DNA of 64,000 nucleotides from Thermohalobaculum sp039187815 (GTDB lineage: Bacteria > Pseudomonadota > Alphaproteobacteria > Rhodobacterales > Rhodobacteraceae). Below are positions 7,928-16,156 of this stretch, one piece after another. A program made the position numbers and the translations under genes. Location: positions 1 through 64,000 of the forward strand of contig JBCCZI010000001.1 of NCBI GenBank assembly GCA_039187815.1, given 5' to 3'. Numbering within the stretch: position 1 is the first letter of the stretch; each line of letters starts with the position of its first letter. Below the pieces are notes generated by a model. The model made no database searches. It saw only the letters and a list, made by a program, of their open reading frames with translations, and had not been told where the DNA came from.

Positions 7928-9634
7928 TCACCGTGCGCAGGGTTGCCAGCGCGCGTCATCGCTGGTGAGGAGCACCGCGTCCTCAAAGCGGCCGCGGTTG
8001 TAGTTGAAGTACCGCAGATTGGCGCGCTCAACCAGTGATGGCGCGGTCTCCCAGTGGGTGCTGACGCGCTCCATCCAGCGCCGCTCCAGCACCACCAGCG
8101 CGCCCTCGTCTTCGGCCAGGAACCGGGCCGTCTCGGCGGGCAAGGCGAGGCGGGTACCGGTTTCAGTAAGGAACACCAGCGATGGCTCGCGGTATCCGGC
8201 CGAGACCAGGGGACCGGAGGCGCAGGCGCGCCACGGCTCGACCATGGCGGCGATCCGGGGTGAGGCGAACCCTGTGCCCAGCGATGGCAGCCCAACCTGC
8301 AAAATGCCGCCGCCAAGCGCCAAAGCGGCAACCAGGCTTGCCGCGATCTGCGCCAAGCGGGCGCCGGAGAAGGCCGCCTTTGCCGCCAGGATACCCGCCA
8401 ATGCGCCCAGCATTGCGAGCGGAACGGCGGCCCAGACCACGCGGCTCTCAAGCGCGATGGGCAAGCCGATAAGGGCGAGCGCAAGCACTGTCCCCGGCAC
8501 CGCCACGAGGCCGGCAGAGGTCCAGGCCAAAGCCGGGCTCGGTGCGGCGGTCCTTTCAGACGCCGCCCAACAGGCCAGCGCGGTCAAGAGCGCGGGATAG
8601 AGCGGCAGCACATAGTGCGGCAGCTTGGTCGGAACCACCTCGAGAACCAGCCAGAAGGGCACCACCCACGCGATCAGCACGATGAGGGCTAGGGTCCCAC
8701 GCTCACGCCAGATCCAGCCCGCCGCGAGCGGGATGAACGCGGCCCACGGCCAGAGGGTCAGCCAGACCAGCGCAAGATAGAGCCCCGGCGGCCCCCAATG
8801 CTTCTCCTGGCCTTGGGCAACCTTGCCGAGCAAATCCTGCCCGACGCTCTCTGCAAAGAACCGGCCATCCGAGACATGCCAGATCGCCACCAACCAGGGC
8901 GCGACGACGATCACCAGAACGGCCAGGCCGACCATGGGGAACAGCCTGGCGATTTGCGGCTTGACCGGGGCCAGGAGCCAGAGCGCGAGGAGCGCCAAGG
9001 CCGCAATGGCCGGCACAATCGGTCCTTTCACGAGAACGGCAAACCCCAGGGCCGCCCACAGAGCGGCGGCCACCAGCCGGCTGGGCCGCGGCATATCCGG
9101 CAAGCTTCGCACAACCGCGCCAAGCGCCAGCACAGCGAACGCCAGCAGAACCGCATCGGTCTTGGCGATCGTCGCCTCGGCCATCGTCAGGAGCGCAGTG
9201 GGCAGCATCAGGGCGCTCAGGATCGCGGCCCGTTGCCCGACCAAGGGCCGCACCGCCCAGGCCACAGCCAGCGCCGCCAACACAGCGCCCAACAGCGACG
9301 GCACGCGATAGGCCCAGATCGATGCCTCGACACCGCCTGCGAGCGATGCACTCGCGGCCTGCAGCCAATAGATGCCGACGGGTTTCTTCCAGCGCGGCTG
9401 ATCCTGGAAGCGGATGTCGATCAGATCGCCCGTCTCGAGCATCTGTTTGGTGGCTTGGGCGAACCGGGCCTCGTCGCGGTCCGTCACGGGCAGCGCACCG
9501 AGCCCCGGCAGCCCGGCGATGACCGCCACGGTCAGAATCAGCACAACCCGTCGAAGACGAGACACCGCGACCCAGTCGAGAGCCTTGGCCAGCCACGTCT
9601 CGAGACGGTGAAGGCTATTGGGGCCCGGCTGCAT
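7928..9634 (-). CDS. GT39 (ArnT/PMT-like) integral-membrane glycosyltransferase
   Basis: Multi-pass inner-membrane glycosyltransferase of 568 residues. The first periplasmic loop carries the conserved acidic motif TDRDEARFAQATKQMLETGD followed by RFQDQPRWKKPVGIYWLQA, a close match to ArnT-type enzymes that move a sugar from undecaprenyl phosphate onto lipid A or other envelope glycans. About ten to twelve hydrophobic segments follow. Together with the GT2 and LAB_N genes downstream it forms a plausible lipid-glycosylation module. The sugar and acceptor cannot be deduced, and nothing shows that it is aminoarabinose-specific. Confidence 0.88.
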   Translation of the reverse strand: MQPGPNSLHRLETWLAKALDWVAVSRLRRVVLILTVAVIAGLPGLGALPVTDRDEARFAQATKQMLETGDLIDIRFQDQPRWKKPVGIYWLQAASASLAGGVEASIWAYRVPSLLGAVLAALAVAWAVRPLVGQRAAILSALMLPTALLTMAEATIAKTDAVLLAFAVLALGAVVRSLPDMPRPSRLVAAALWAALGFAVLVKGPIVPAIAALALLALWLLAPVKPQIARLFPMVGLAVLVIVVAPWLVAIWHVSDGRFFAESVGQDLLGKVAQGQEKHWGPPGLYLALVWLTLWPWAAFIPLAAGWIWRERGTLALIVLIAWVVPFWLVLEVVPTKLPHYVLPLYPALLTALACWAASERTAAPSPALAWTSAGLVAVPGTVLALALIGLPIALESRVVWAAVPLAMLGALAGILAAKAAFSGARLAQIAASLVAALALGGGILQVGLPSLGTGFASPRIAAMVEPWRACASGPLVSAGYREPSLVFLTETGTRLALPAETARFLAEDEGALVVLERRWMERVSTHWETAPSLVERANLRYFNYNRGRFEDAVLLTSDDARWQPCAR

Positions 9635-9672
9635 CTCGCCCGCTTTCGCCCGGAGCCTGTTCGGTCTGCAGA

Positions 9673-10068
9673 TCAGTCGGCGGTTGGGGGCAGAGCCGGC
9701 GCCGGCTCGGGCGCGCTGTCGGACGGGGGCAGGGCTGGCAGGCTGATACCCGCTCCGTCGTCATCGGCCGGGGCTGGCAAATCGGGCAGAAGGATCCCGT
9801 CCTGAGGCGTTCCCAATTCGTCGAGCACCGATCGCCCGGCAGGATCTCCGCCTGCCAGGATCGCCAGCGTGATCGAGGTGGTGATGAAGGCCGCCGCCAA
9901 GCCCCAGGTGACCTTCGACATCGCAGTCGCTGCACTCCGGGAGCTCGCAAGGCCTCCGCCCCCGCCGCCGCCGATCCCCAAGGCCCCGCCCTCGGAGCGC
10001 TGCAACAGCACGGCGGCGATCAAACAGATCGCGATGATCAGATGGATGATCAGCAGCACGTTTTCCAT
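9673..10068 (-). CDS. secG: Preprotein translocase subunit SecG
   Basis: Small inner-membrane subunit of the SecYEG channel, 131 residues. The N-terminus MENVLLIIHLIIAICLIAAV is the first membrane helix, followed by LLQRSEGGALGIGGG, the conserved SecG loop, and a second helix (VTWGLAAAFITTSITLAIL). The C-terminal 60 residues are acidic and Pro/Ala-rich, a variable tail common in alphaproteobacterial SecG. The start is set at MENVLL, since the 16 residues before it are not family-like. It is the first gene of a minus-strand run continuing into the glycosyltransferases, with a 38-base gap. Confidence 0.9.
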   Translation of the reverse strand: MENVLLIIHLIIAICLIAAVLLQRSEGGALGIGGGGGGGLASSRSAATAMSKVTWGLAAAFITTSITLAILAGGDPAGRSVLDELGTPQDGILLPDLPAPADDDGAGISLPALPPSDSAPEPAPALPPTAD

Positions 10069-10202
10069 GGGCTCGGTCCGGATCCTCTGCGGCGCGGGCG
10101 AAGCGCAGCCTCGCATGGTTGTCGAGCGTGGCTTCTAATGCTTCGGTGACCTGCTGTCGAGACCGGGACATTGGGTGTGAGGCGGAACGGGACAAGAGGG
10201 CG

Positions 10203-10607
10203 ATGTATGACGGCGATAGCTTCTTCACGCTTTCCGCCGCCGCGCAGGCGGGTTTGATGGTGTTGTCTGGCGGCCTGTCGACTCTCTTGCTGGTCGGATT
10301 GCGGTTTGGGATCGGCCTCTGGGCCGCGCGACCGGGTTTGGCCGCGCTGATCGGCGTGCTCGCATGGTGGGCGTTCCTATGGCTCTCGCCTCAGGTCTAC
10401 TACCTCTACTACCAAGCGGTGATCCCAGATCTGCCGTGGCAAGTCGTTGTCGGATGGCCTCCTGGGCCCATCGAGGTGTTGCAGCTGTTGGTGTTTGCCG
10501 AGCGGCCCAGCTTGTCCGCGCATGCGCGGGGCGCTTTGGGATGGGCCTGTCTCGCGATCGCTGTCTGGAGCGCGTTCAGGCCGCCGAAATCCCGCCGTTC
10601 ACGCTGA
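10203..10607 (+). CDS. Hypothetical membrane protein, 134 aa
   Basis: I do not recognise this family. The product begins MYDGDSFFTLSAAAQAGLM, preceded by AGAGGG close to the ATG, and contains about three hydrophobic segments (around residues 12-38, 45-70 and 110-125) with a Tyr-rich stretch (SPQVYYLYYQA) between. The C-terminus is basic (PPKSRRSR). It is divergent from secG with a 134-base gap and converges on the SDR gene, overlapping its 3' end by 32 bases. The longer in-frame extension upstream to 10119 lacks a ribosome-binding site. Confidence 0.6.
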   Translation: MYDGDSFFTLSAAAQAGLMVLSGGLSTLLLVGLRFGIGLWAARPGLAALIGVLAWWAFLWLSPQVYYLYYQAVIPDLPWQVVVGWPPGPIEVLQLLVFAERPSLSAHARGALGWACLAIAVWSAFRPPKSRRSR

Positions 10608-11352
10608 TTGCCTGGCCGGTGATGCGCGCCGCCGCCGGGCTTGCCAAGAAGACGGCCAGCTCGGCCAGATCCTCGGGCGTTGTTGCGCCCAGATCCGCCT
10701 TCGGCCGCGCCTTGGCAAACAGCTTTGCCGAGAACCGGCCCTCCTCCATCAAGCGATCCGTCAGCGGCGTGCCTTCCACCAGGCTTGGCGTGATCACATT
10801 GGCCCGCACGCCATTGCGTTTGCCCTCGAGCGCAAGGGTCCTTGTGAACTGGATGATCGCGGCCATGTTGGCCCCGATGACCGCCTCGCCCGGGGTCGCC
10901 AGCTTGCCCGCATCCGAGGCGACGGACAGGATCGTGCCACCGCCGGCCTCCATCATCGCCGCCAGTGTTGCCCGCGTGGCCAGGAGCATTGGGACCAGAT
11001 CCAGGCGAACGGTCGCCGCAATCTCCTCGAGGCTCTGCCGAAACAGCAATTCCGGCAGCCTGTTGCCGCCCATGGTGCAGAGGCAGGTGTCGATCCGGCC
11101 GAGATGCATAACGGCTTTGTCGACGGCTGCTGAGGCCTGCTCAGGCAGACTGCAATCCGCTGCTATGAACCGTGTGTCTCCGGCAACCGCAGCGGCGGCC
11201 CGCGCCCCGCGGTCGCTAGCACGGCCAATCAGAACGCATCGCGCGCCTGACCTGGTGAAAGCATGGGCCGCGGCCAAACCGATGCCCGAGCTTCCGCCAA
11301 AGAGCACCACGCCCTGGTCGGCGACCGGTCTGGGATCGGTCGGATGCGCCAT
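10576..11352 (-). CDS. SDR-family protein lacking the YxxxK catalytic pair
   Basis: Short-chain dehydrogenase/reductase fold, 258 residues. The nucleotide-binding motif GGSSGIG (19-25) is intact and the Ser position is kept in SVASDAG (143-149). Where the catalytic Tyr-x-x-x-Lys should stand, the sequence reads IGANM (159-163), so both Tyr and Lys are replaced. The C-terminal region is normal (TPSLVEGTPL and GQAISVNGG). It may therefore bind NAD(P) without classical oxidoreductase activity, or use another mechanism. It follows the DUF6524-type gene by 18 bases on the same strand, suggesting one transcript. No substrate can be proposed. Confidence 0.8.
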   Translation of the reverse strand: MAHPTDPRPVADQGVVLFGGSSGIGLAAAHAFTRSGARCVLIGRASDRGARAAAAVAGDTRFIAADCSLPEQASAAVDKAVMHLGRIDTCLCTMGGNRLPELLFRQSLEEIAATVRLDLVPMLLATRATLAAMMEAGGGTILSVASDAGKLATPGEAVIGANMAAIIQFTRTLALEGKRNGVRANVITPSLVEGTPLTDRLMEEGRFSAKLFAKARPKADLGATTPEDLAELAVFLASPAAARITGQAISVNGGISAA

Positions 11353-11370
11353 GGCGCGCGCCGGCTCAGA

Positions 11371-11805
11371 TCACACGCCGTCCGCCGACTCGGCCTCGTC
11401 GACCGTGTACTGGCCGCTGATCCGGCGCCGGATGATCGCCCAGGAGAGCCCCACCCCCAGGATGAAGCCGATGCCCAGCAAGACAATCCATTGCACCACC
11501 TCACCGCTGTCGAGGTTGAGGATGTTGTAATAGACCATCACCCAAACGATCGCCGCGACCAGCGCACCGACCAGCACCACCCCGGCGATCCGGATCGAGT
11601 GCAGCGTCGCTCGGATCAACACCACATAGGCGATCAGAAGACCCAAACCAGCCAGCACTTTAAGCGGAAGATTGGTCTCAAAACCGTCCCGAAGCCAGTG
11701 GACAAAGGACCAGCCCGTCGGGTTGTAGGTCAGCAGCACAACGGCGATTGCAGACACAATCCGAATTGCAAACTGCGTCATAAAATGGTTGTCGCGGCGG
11801 TTCAT
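11371..11805 (-). CDS. DUF6524-type small membrane protein
   Basis: 144-residue integral membrane protein with about four hydrophobic helices: AIRIVSAIAVVLLTYNPTG, VLAGLGLLIAYVVLIRATL, RIAGVVLVGALVAAIVWVMVYY and VVQWIVLLGIGFILGVGLSW. The NPTGWSFVHW motif after the first helix is the feature I associate with DUF6524. The C-terminal tail is acidic. The start MNRRDNHF has GGGGAGA 7 bases upstream. A much longer frame upstream is an antisense shadow of the Nudix gene. It is divergent from that gene (117-base gap) and probably co-transcribed with the SDR gene. Function is unknown. Confidence 0.75.
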   Translation of the reverse strand: MNRRDNHFMTQFAIRIVSAIAVVLLTYNPTGWSFVHWLRDGFETNLPLKVLAGLGLLIAYVVLIRATLHSIRIAGVVLVGALVAAIVWVMVYYNILNLDSGEVVQWIVLLGIGFILGVGLSWAIIRRRISGQYTVDEAESADGV

Positions 11806-11922
11806 GAGTGGATCTCCCCGGGTCCTGCTGCGCCTCGGAGTTATATAGGCACGCGCGCGCCAGTCCAACCATCCCGATCGCCAGACCTTGCCGTTTTGCC
11901 AGGGGCACCGCATTTTCAGGGC

Positions 11923-12543
11923 ATGCAACTGACCGCAGAAGATATCTCGGGGGCGTTGTCCCTGGCACCGCTTGGCGAGCGCTCGGATTTCGATCTGAAC
12001 CCCGAGCCCGCGAAGACGGCCACGGCCCCGCGCCCGGCCGCCGTTCTCTGCGGGCTGGTGCCGCGTTCCACAGGGCTCCGTGTGGTGTTGACGCGCCGGG
12101 CGAGCCATTTGCGCCACCATGCGGGGCAGATCAGCTTCCCCGGTGGTAAGCTGGAAGCGGCCGATGCGACCCCGCTCGACGCGGCCTTGCGCGAGGCCGA
12201 GGAGGAGATCGGCCTCGCCTCTGCCATGGTCCGGGTCCTGGGGCGCCTGGATCCCTACCTGACAGGGACTGGGTTCCGCGTACACCCCTTTGTGGGCGTG
12301 GTCGATCCGACCTGGCAGCCCGCCTGCGATCCCTCCGAGGTGGACGAGGTCTTCGAGGCCCCGCTCGATCACCTGATGGACCCGGCGAACTGCATCCGGA
12401 GCCACTACGAGCGGGACGGCCGCCGCCGCTATTTCTATGCGATTCCCTGGCAAGAGCGCTACATCTGGGGCGCCACCGCGGGCATGCTCAAGGCGTTGTC
12501 CGATCGCATTCGCGCGCTCAGAGCCGCCGGGGATGCCGCATGA
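11923..12543 (+). CDS. Nudix hydrolase, CoA pyrophosphatase (NudL-like)
   Basis: 206-residue Nudix enzyme predicted to hydrolyse the pyrophosphate of coenzyme A derivatives in the cytoplasm. The segment LRHHAGQISFPGGK just before the Nudix box is the signature of the CoA-pyrophosphatase group. It runs into REAEEEIGL, the catalytic helix with the metal-binding glutamates, and then GTGFRVHPFVG. The frame is open far upstream, but family similarity begins at the ATG at 11923, preceded by CAGGGC. The stop overlaps the start of the cca gene (ATGA), so the two are translationally coupled, a pairing I associate with alphaproteobacteria. Confidence 0.88.
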   Translation: MQLTAEDISGALSLAPLGERSDFDLNPEPAKTATAPRPAAVLCGLVPRSTGLRVVLTRRASHLRHHAGQISFPGGKLEAADATPLDAALREAEEEIGLASAMVRVLGRLDPYLTGTGFRVHPFVGVVDPTWQPACDPSEVDEVFEAPLDHLMDPANCIRSHYERDGRRRYFYAIPWQERYIWGATAGMLKALSDRIRALRAAGDAA

Positions 12544-13721
12544 CCGCCGCGCCGCCGCGCCTTGCCGCCGATTGGTTGTCGGATCCCGGATTGGAGCAGG
12601 TGTTCCGCGCGTTGGAGGGGCAGGCCGTCTTGGTCGGCGGCTGTGTGCGCAATGCGCTGATGGGCCTTGACGCTGCGGATGTTGACCTCGCGACGCCCTT
12701 GCCACCCGATCTCGTGCTAGAGCGCTTGGGCGATGCCCGCCTGCGCGCGATCCCAACGGGGATCAAGCATGGGACGGTGACAGCGGTCACCGAGACCCAC
12801 AGCTATGAGATCACGACCTTCCGCGCCGATGTCGAAACGGATGGCCGCCATGCCACCGTGCGCTTTTCGACCGACATGGCCGAGGACGCGCGCCGACGGG
12901 ATTTCACGATCAACGCGCTCTATGCGCGTGCGGATGGGTCGGTTCTCGATCCAATTGGCGGCTTACCGGACCTGCAGGCGCGGCGGGTTCGTTTCATCGG
13001 AGAGGCGGCCACACGGGTTCGGGAAGACTACCTGCGTATCCTCCGGTTCTTCCGATTCCATGCCTGGTATGCGCTGGGCGCGCTGGATCCCGAGGGCCTG
13101 CGCGCCTGCCGAAAGGAGGCGCCGGGCTTGACTCGGTTGGCCCGGGAACGGATTGGCGTCGAGCTGCGGAAACTGCTGAGCGCACCGCGCCCCTTGGGGG
13201 CGGTCGAGGCGATGCAGGACACCGGTGTTCTTGCCCATGTGCTGCCCCGCGCGCAGCCGGGATTGCTTGCCGCGCTTGTGACGCTCGAGGATCGTCTGGG
13301 CACGGCCTCGGATTGGTTGGCGCGGCTGGTCGCGCTCTGCGGGTCCGGCCCGTCGCCCACCGACGCCCTTCGGCTGAGCCGGACCGAGGCGAAGCGCTTT
13401 GAGCGCATCGCAGGGCTTGTGGCAGCGCCAGAGCCGCCCGCCTTGGCGGCCGAAGCCCATGGCGCTGACATCGCCCGGGCCGGGCTGATGATCAGCTATG
13501 CCATGGCCGAGAGGATGCCGCCCACTGCGCTTGACGCGGAGCTTGCGCGGGGGGCGTCGGCGCGCTTTCCGCTCTCGGCCGACGATTTTCTGCGCCGGGG
13601 GTGGCAACCCGGGCCCGAGCTCGGCCACGCCTTGTTCGAGGCGCGCGAGACCTGGCGTCAGGCCGATTTCTCCCTCAGCGGCGAGCAATTGCTGCATGCG
13701 GCGGCGGACGCCAAATCCTGA
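12540..13721 (+). CDS. cca: CCA tRNA nucleotidyltransferase
   Basis: 393-residue class II nucleotidyltransferase that adds or repairs the 3' CCA of tRNA. The N-terminal head shows GGCVRNALMG followed by AADVDLATPLPPD, carrying the two catalytic aspartates, then HGTVTAV, the RRDFTINALY motif and RVREDYLRILRFFRFHA, all in canonical order. The C-terminal domain is helical and less conserved. Bacterial poly(A) polymerases share the head domain, but the short basic-poor C-terminus and the Nudix partner favour CCA addition. The start overlaps the preceding stop. Confidence 0.9.
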   Translation: MTAAPPRLAADWLSDPGLEQVFRALEGQAVLVGGCVRNALMGLDAADVDLATPLPPDLVLERLGDARLRAIPTGIKHGTVTAVTETHSYEITTFRADVETDGRHATVRFSTDMAEDARRRDFTINALYARADGSVLDPIGGLPDLQARRVRFIGEAATRVREDYLRILRFFRFHAWYALGALDPEGLRACRKEAPGLTRLARERIGVELRKLLSAPRPLGAVEAMQDTGVLAHVLPRAQPGLLAALVTLEDRLGTASDWLARLVALCGSGPSPTDALRLSRTEAKRFERIAGLVAAPEPPALAAEAHGADIARAGLMISYAMAERMPPTALDAELARGASARFPLSADDFLRRGWQPGPELGHALFEARETWRQADFSLSGEQLLHAAADAKS

Positions 13722-13731
13722 GCGCTGCGCT

Positions 13732-14328
13732 TTATCGGAGCGAACCGGACCGGGCACTCACGGCGTCTCGCCACCAAGGGTCCTGCGCGAGCCTCCGCCG
13801 GACCGGGGTGTTGGTCTGCCGTGGGGCCCGCTCGATGTACTGCACGGCCTCATCCAGATTGGGCTCGGGCAAGCGGCGGACATAGGCGACGGCCGCATCC
13901 ACGCTGAAGGCTTGACCGGCAATCTCGGCAAAGTTTTCCGGCAGATCCGTCCAGACGGCCCCTTGCCATCCATTGGCCCGGCACCAATCGGCGACGGCGT
14001 TGCTCACGGTGGGGAGCGCGCTCTGCGACACCTGGTCCTTGAGGCAAACGGCACCGATGCGATCGGGCGCGGTGCGTTCGCGCTCTGCCAGGTCTCTGAC
14101 CACGTCGGGCAGCGTCTGGCGCTGCGAGGCGATCACATGGGTGGGGCAGGGATCGCCATGGGCTCGGCTGATCACCAGCACCAGGGACTGTTTGCGCTTG
14201 GCGCTGATCCGGGAGAACTCGAGCGGCAGGACAGGCCCCGCGCCCCGTTGCCAAGGCCCCTCGACTTTGGAGGCCAGATCGTCCAGATCCCAGATCAACG
14301 ATCCCCACCCGATCACGGCATAGTGCAT
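13732..14328 (-). CDS. Hypothetical protein, possibly gamma-glutamylcyclotransferase-like fold
   Basis: 198-residue cytoplasmic protein. The N-terminus MHYAVIGWGSLIWDLDDL resembles the GYGSL entry motif of gamma-glutamylcyclotransferase-like proteins, followed by PVLPLEFSRISAKRKQSLVLVI. The match is by eye and the catalytic Glu cannot be placed with confidence, so function is left open. The start is set at MHYAVI because GAGAG lies 8 bases upstream. Two in-frame ATGs up to 14346 are alternatives. It converges on cca with a 10-base gap and diverges from the DM13 lipoprotein gene. Confidence 0.55.
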   Translation of the reverse strand: MHYAVIGWGSLIWDLDDLASKVEGPWQRGAGPVLPLEFSRISAKRKQSLVLVISRAHGDPCPTHVIASQRQTLPDVVRDLAERERTAPDRIGAVCLKDQVSQSALPTVSNAVADWCRANGWQGAVWTDLPENFAEIAGQAFSVDAAVAYVRRLPEPNLDEAVQYIERAPRQTNTPVRRRLAQDPWWRDAVSARSGSLR

Positions 14329-14445
14329 GGCGCAGTCTCTCATCAAATCTGCGCCGGGAATGGGCGCCTTGGTTCGTTAACCCCCTGACAAGGGCTACTT
14401 GGTGCGCCCGAGGGTGCCAAGTCTGAGGTGAATGTGGAGGACCAG

Positions 14446-14904
14446 GTGCTGGATCCAAACGCGTCCCGTCGAGCTGTGGTGCAGGGGCTTTGTCTCACGG
14501 CGTTTCTTGGACTCGCCAGTTGCGCGCGTCCCCAAGGGGACCAAGCTAGTCCGACCACACCCGGTCCGGTGATCGGCCCAGACGCCTTGGTGACCGCCCG
14601 CGGCCGTTTCGTCGGCGCCAATGGCTTTGCCATGCGCGGCGGGGTCGAGATCGTCCGGACCGGTGGGCGGTGGCTGATCGCGCTCTCTGAGGATTTCGGG
14701 GCCGACGCGTCGCCAAGCCCGATCTTAACGCTCGGCGCAACGGGATACGATCCAGCCGCCGTGCTTGGTGCCCTGCGATCTCAGAGCGGGGCGCAAACCT
14801 ATGCCCTGCCCGATGGGCTCGACATCGGGGACTATATCCAGGTCTGGCTCTGGTGTCGGTCGCAGGATCGGGCGCTGGGCGTGGCGGAACTGCAATTGTC
14901 CTAA
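14446..14904 (+). CDS. DM13-domain lipoprotein
   Basis: 152-residue predicted lipoprotein. A short Arg-containing N-terminus (SRRAVVQGL) precedes a hydrophobic stretch ending in the lipobox LASC, so Cys is the likely lipidated residue. The rest matches the DM13 domain: GRFVGANGFAMRGGVEIV, then LSEDFGADASPSPILTL, then IGDYIQVWLWC near the end. DM13 domains are proposed to act in extracytoplasmic redox or adhesion. The start is the GTG at 14446, chosen because GGAGG lies 5 bases before it. Earlier GTG codons at 14428 and 14434 are less well placed. The 3' end is overlapped antisense by the ABM gene. Confidence 0.72.
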   Translation: MLDPNASRRAVVQGLCLTAFLGLASCARPQGDQASPTTPGPVIGPDALVTARGRFVGANGFAMRGGVEIVRTGGRWLIALSEDFGADASPSPILTLGATGYDPAAVLGALRSQSGAQTYALPDGLDIGDYIQVWLWCRSQDRALGVAELQLS

Positions 14905-15282
14905 GCGCTTGTCAAAGAAGGGGGTGCTGGTCGTCGGACGGTCATGGTGGTGACGTTGGTCCGCCGGCGCTAGCTCGCGATCATGCATCCCGTAGTCACG
15001 GATCACGCCCGCGACGCGGAGCCGATAGCCGCCAAAGAGGCCGCTCCGCCCCTGGCTTTGCATATCTCGGTGAACCGCGTGAATGCGCCATGCGGCGACC
15101 GCGGCCTCTTCGCACCAAAACGAAAGCGACAGCAGTTTGCCCGGCTGGGTGAGGTTCTCAAAGCTCTCCACCGACACGAACCCGTCCATCTGCGCGAGCA
15201 TCGGGCGCAAAGTTGCGGCGCGATCGAGATAGACATCCAGCGCCCCCTCGGCGGGCTCGTACTCGAAACTGACGGCAAACAT
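14725..15282 (-). CDS. Antibiotic-biosynthesis-monooxygenase (ABM)-domain protein with extended C-terminus
   Basis: The first 95 or so residues form an ABM-type ferredoxin-like domain: MFAVSFEYEPAEGALDVYLD, then MLAQMDGFVSVESFEN, then KLLSLSFWCEEAAVAAWR. Such proteins usually end near 100-110 residues, just after RDYGMHDRE. Here the frame stays open for another 85 or so His/Arg/Pro-rich residues and covers the last 180 bases of the DM13 gene on the other strand. I infer that the natural stop has been lost, or that the domain is the functional part and the tail is recent. Role unknown; small monooxygenase or haem-degrading functions are known for the family. Confidence 0.65.
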   Translation of the reverse strand: MFAVSFEYEPAEGALDVYLDRAATLRPMLAQMDGFVSVESFENLTQPGKLLSLSFWCEEAAVAAWRIHAVHRDMQSQGRSGLFGGYRLRVAGVIRDYGMHDRELAPADQRHHHDRPTTSTPFFDKRLGQLQFRHAQRPILRPTPEPDLDIVPDVEPIGQGIGLRPALRSQGTKHGGWIVSRCAER

Positions 15283-15349
15283 GCGGGCTCCTCGGCGGTA
15301 CCAGTTCGTCACGCGCCTTGGCACTGGGCGACAGCTAGGGCGATGGGGC

Positions 15350-15502
15350 TTGACATACCTGTCCACCGGCGGCATCAGGCGCCCTCTGGCTGCCATCCGT
15401 TAGGGTGGCGGTATTGGCGTCCGTGGCCCGCGCAAGCGGGGTCCTGTCGCCCCGATGCGGGGAGTAGGAGGTCGCCTTGATATTGATGAGAAGGACTGAC
15501 CG
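15350..15502 (+). promoter_or_regulatory. rpsD leader with -35-like box and hairpins
   Basis: A consensus TTGACA stands at 15350-15355 but no good -10 box can be placed at 17 bases. The leader then forms a 7-bp hairpin (15392-15409, GCCATCC-GTTA-GGGTGGC with one G-U pair) and a small CCCC/GGGG hairpin at about 15452-15464. AAGGA lies 8 bases before the rpsD ATG. Since S4 represses its own operon in E. coli, a self-binding leader is possible, but this is inference. Confidence 0.35.
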
Positions 15503-16123
15503 ATGACCAAGCGGACCGCCGCCAAGTACAAAATCGACCGCCGCATGGGCGAGAACATCTGGGGTCGCCCCAAGAGCCCGGTCAATCGCCGTGAATACGG
15601 CCCCGGCCAGCATGGCCAGCGGCGCAAGGGCAAGATGTCGGATTTCGGTCTTCAGCTGCGCGCCAAGCAGAAGCTGAAGGGCTATTACGGCGATCTGACC
15701 GAGAAGCAATTCCGCCGGATCTTCACCGAGGCCGAGCGCCGTCGTGGTGACACGGGCGAGCTGCTGGTCGGTCTGCTCGAGCAGCGGCTGGATGCCGTGG
15801 TCTACCGCGCCAAGTTCGTGCCGACCATCTTTGCGGCGCGCCAGTTCGTGAACCACGGCCATGTTCGCGTGAACGGCAAGCGGGTGAACATCCCCTCGTA
15901 CCGCGTGACCCCCGGCGATGAGGTGTCGGTCGGCGAGAAGGGCAAGCAGATGGCGCTGGTGATCGAAGCATCGCAGTCCGGTGAGCGCGATGTGCCCGAG
16001 TATCTGGACGTCGATCAGAGCAAGCTGACCGCGACCTTTGTGCGGATCCCGGGCCTGTCGGATGTGCCCTATGCGGTGATGATGGAGCCAAACCTCGTCG
16101 TCGAGTACTACGCGCAGAACTGA
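15503..16123 (+). CDS. rpsD: 30S ribosomal protein S4
   Basis: Primary 16S rRNA-binding protein of the small subunit, 206 residues, the standard length for alphaproteobacterial S4. The N-terminus MTKRTAAKYKIDRRMGENIWG and the RREYGPGQHGQRRKGKMSD segment are diagnostic. The S4 RNA-binding domain (about residues 94-155) contains RLDAVVYRAKF and ARQFVNHGHVRVNGKRVNIPS. The gene is monocistronic here, as is usual in this group, with a structured leader upstream and a hairpin 11 bases after the stop. Confidence 0.97.
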   Translation: MTKRTAAKYKIDRRMGENIWGRPKSPVNRREYGPGQHGQRRKGKMSDFGLQLRAKQKLKGYYGDLTEKQFRRIFTEAERRRGDTGELLVGLLEQRLDAVVYRAKFVPTIFAARQFVNHGHVRVNGKRVNIPSYRVTPGDEVSVGEKGKQMALVIEASQSGERDVPEYLDVDQSKLTATFVRIPGLSDVPYAVMMEPNLVVEYYAQN

Positions 16124-16133
16124 GCGCCAGGCT

Positions 16134-16153
16134 GGTCCGCCACGCTGCGGACC
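16134..16153. terminator. Hairpin between convergent rpsD and sortase genes
   Basis: Perfect 7-bp inverted repeat GGTCCGC-cacgct-GCGGACC, 11 bases after the rpsD stop and 3 bases from the sortase stop on the other strand. No T-tract. It could end or stabilise both convergent transcripts. Confidence 0.45.
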
Positions 16154-16156
16154 GCC

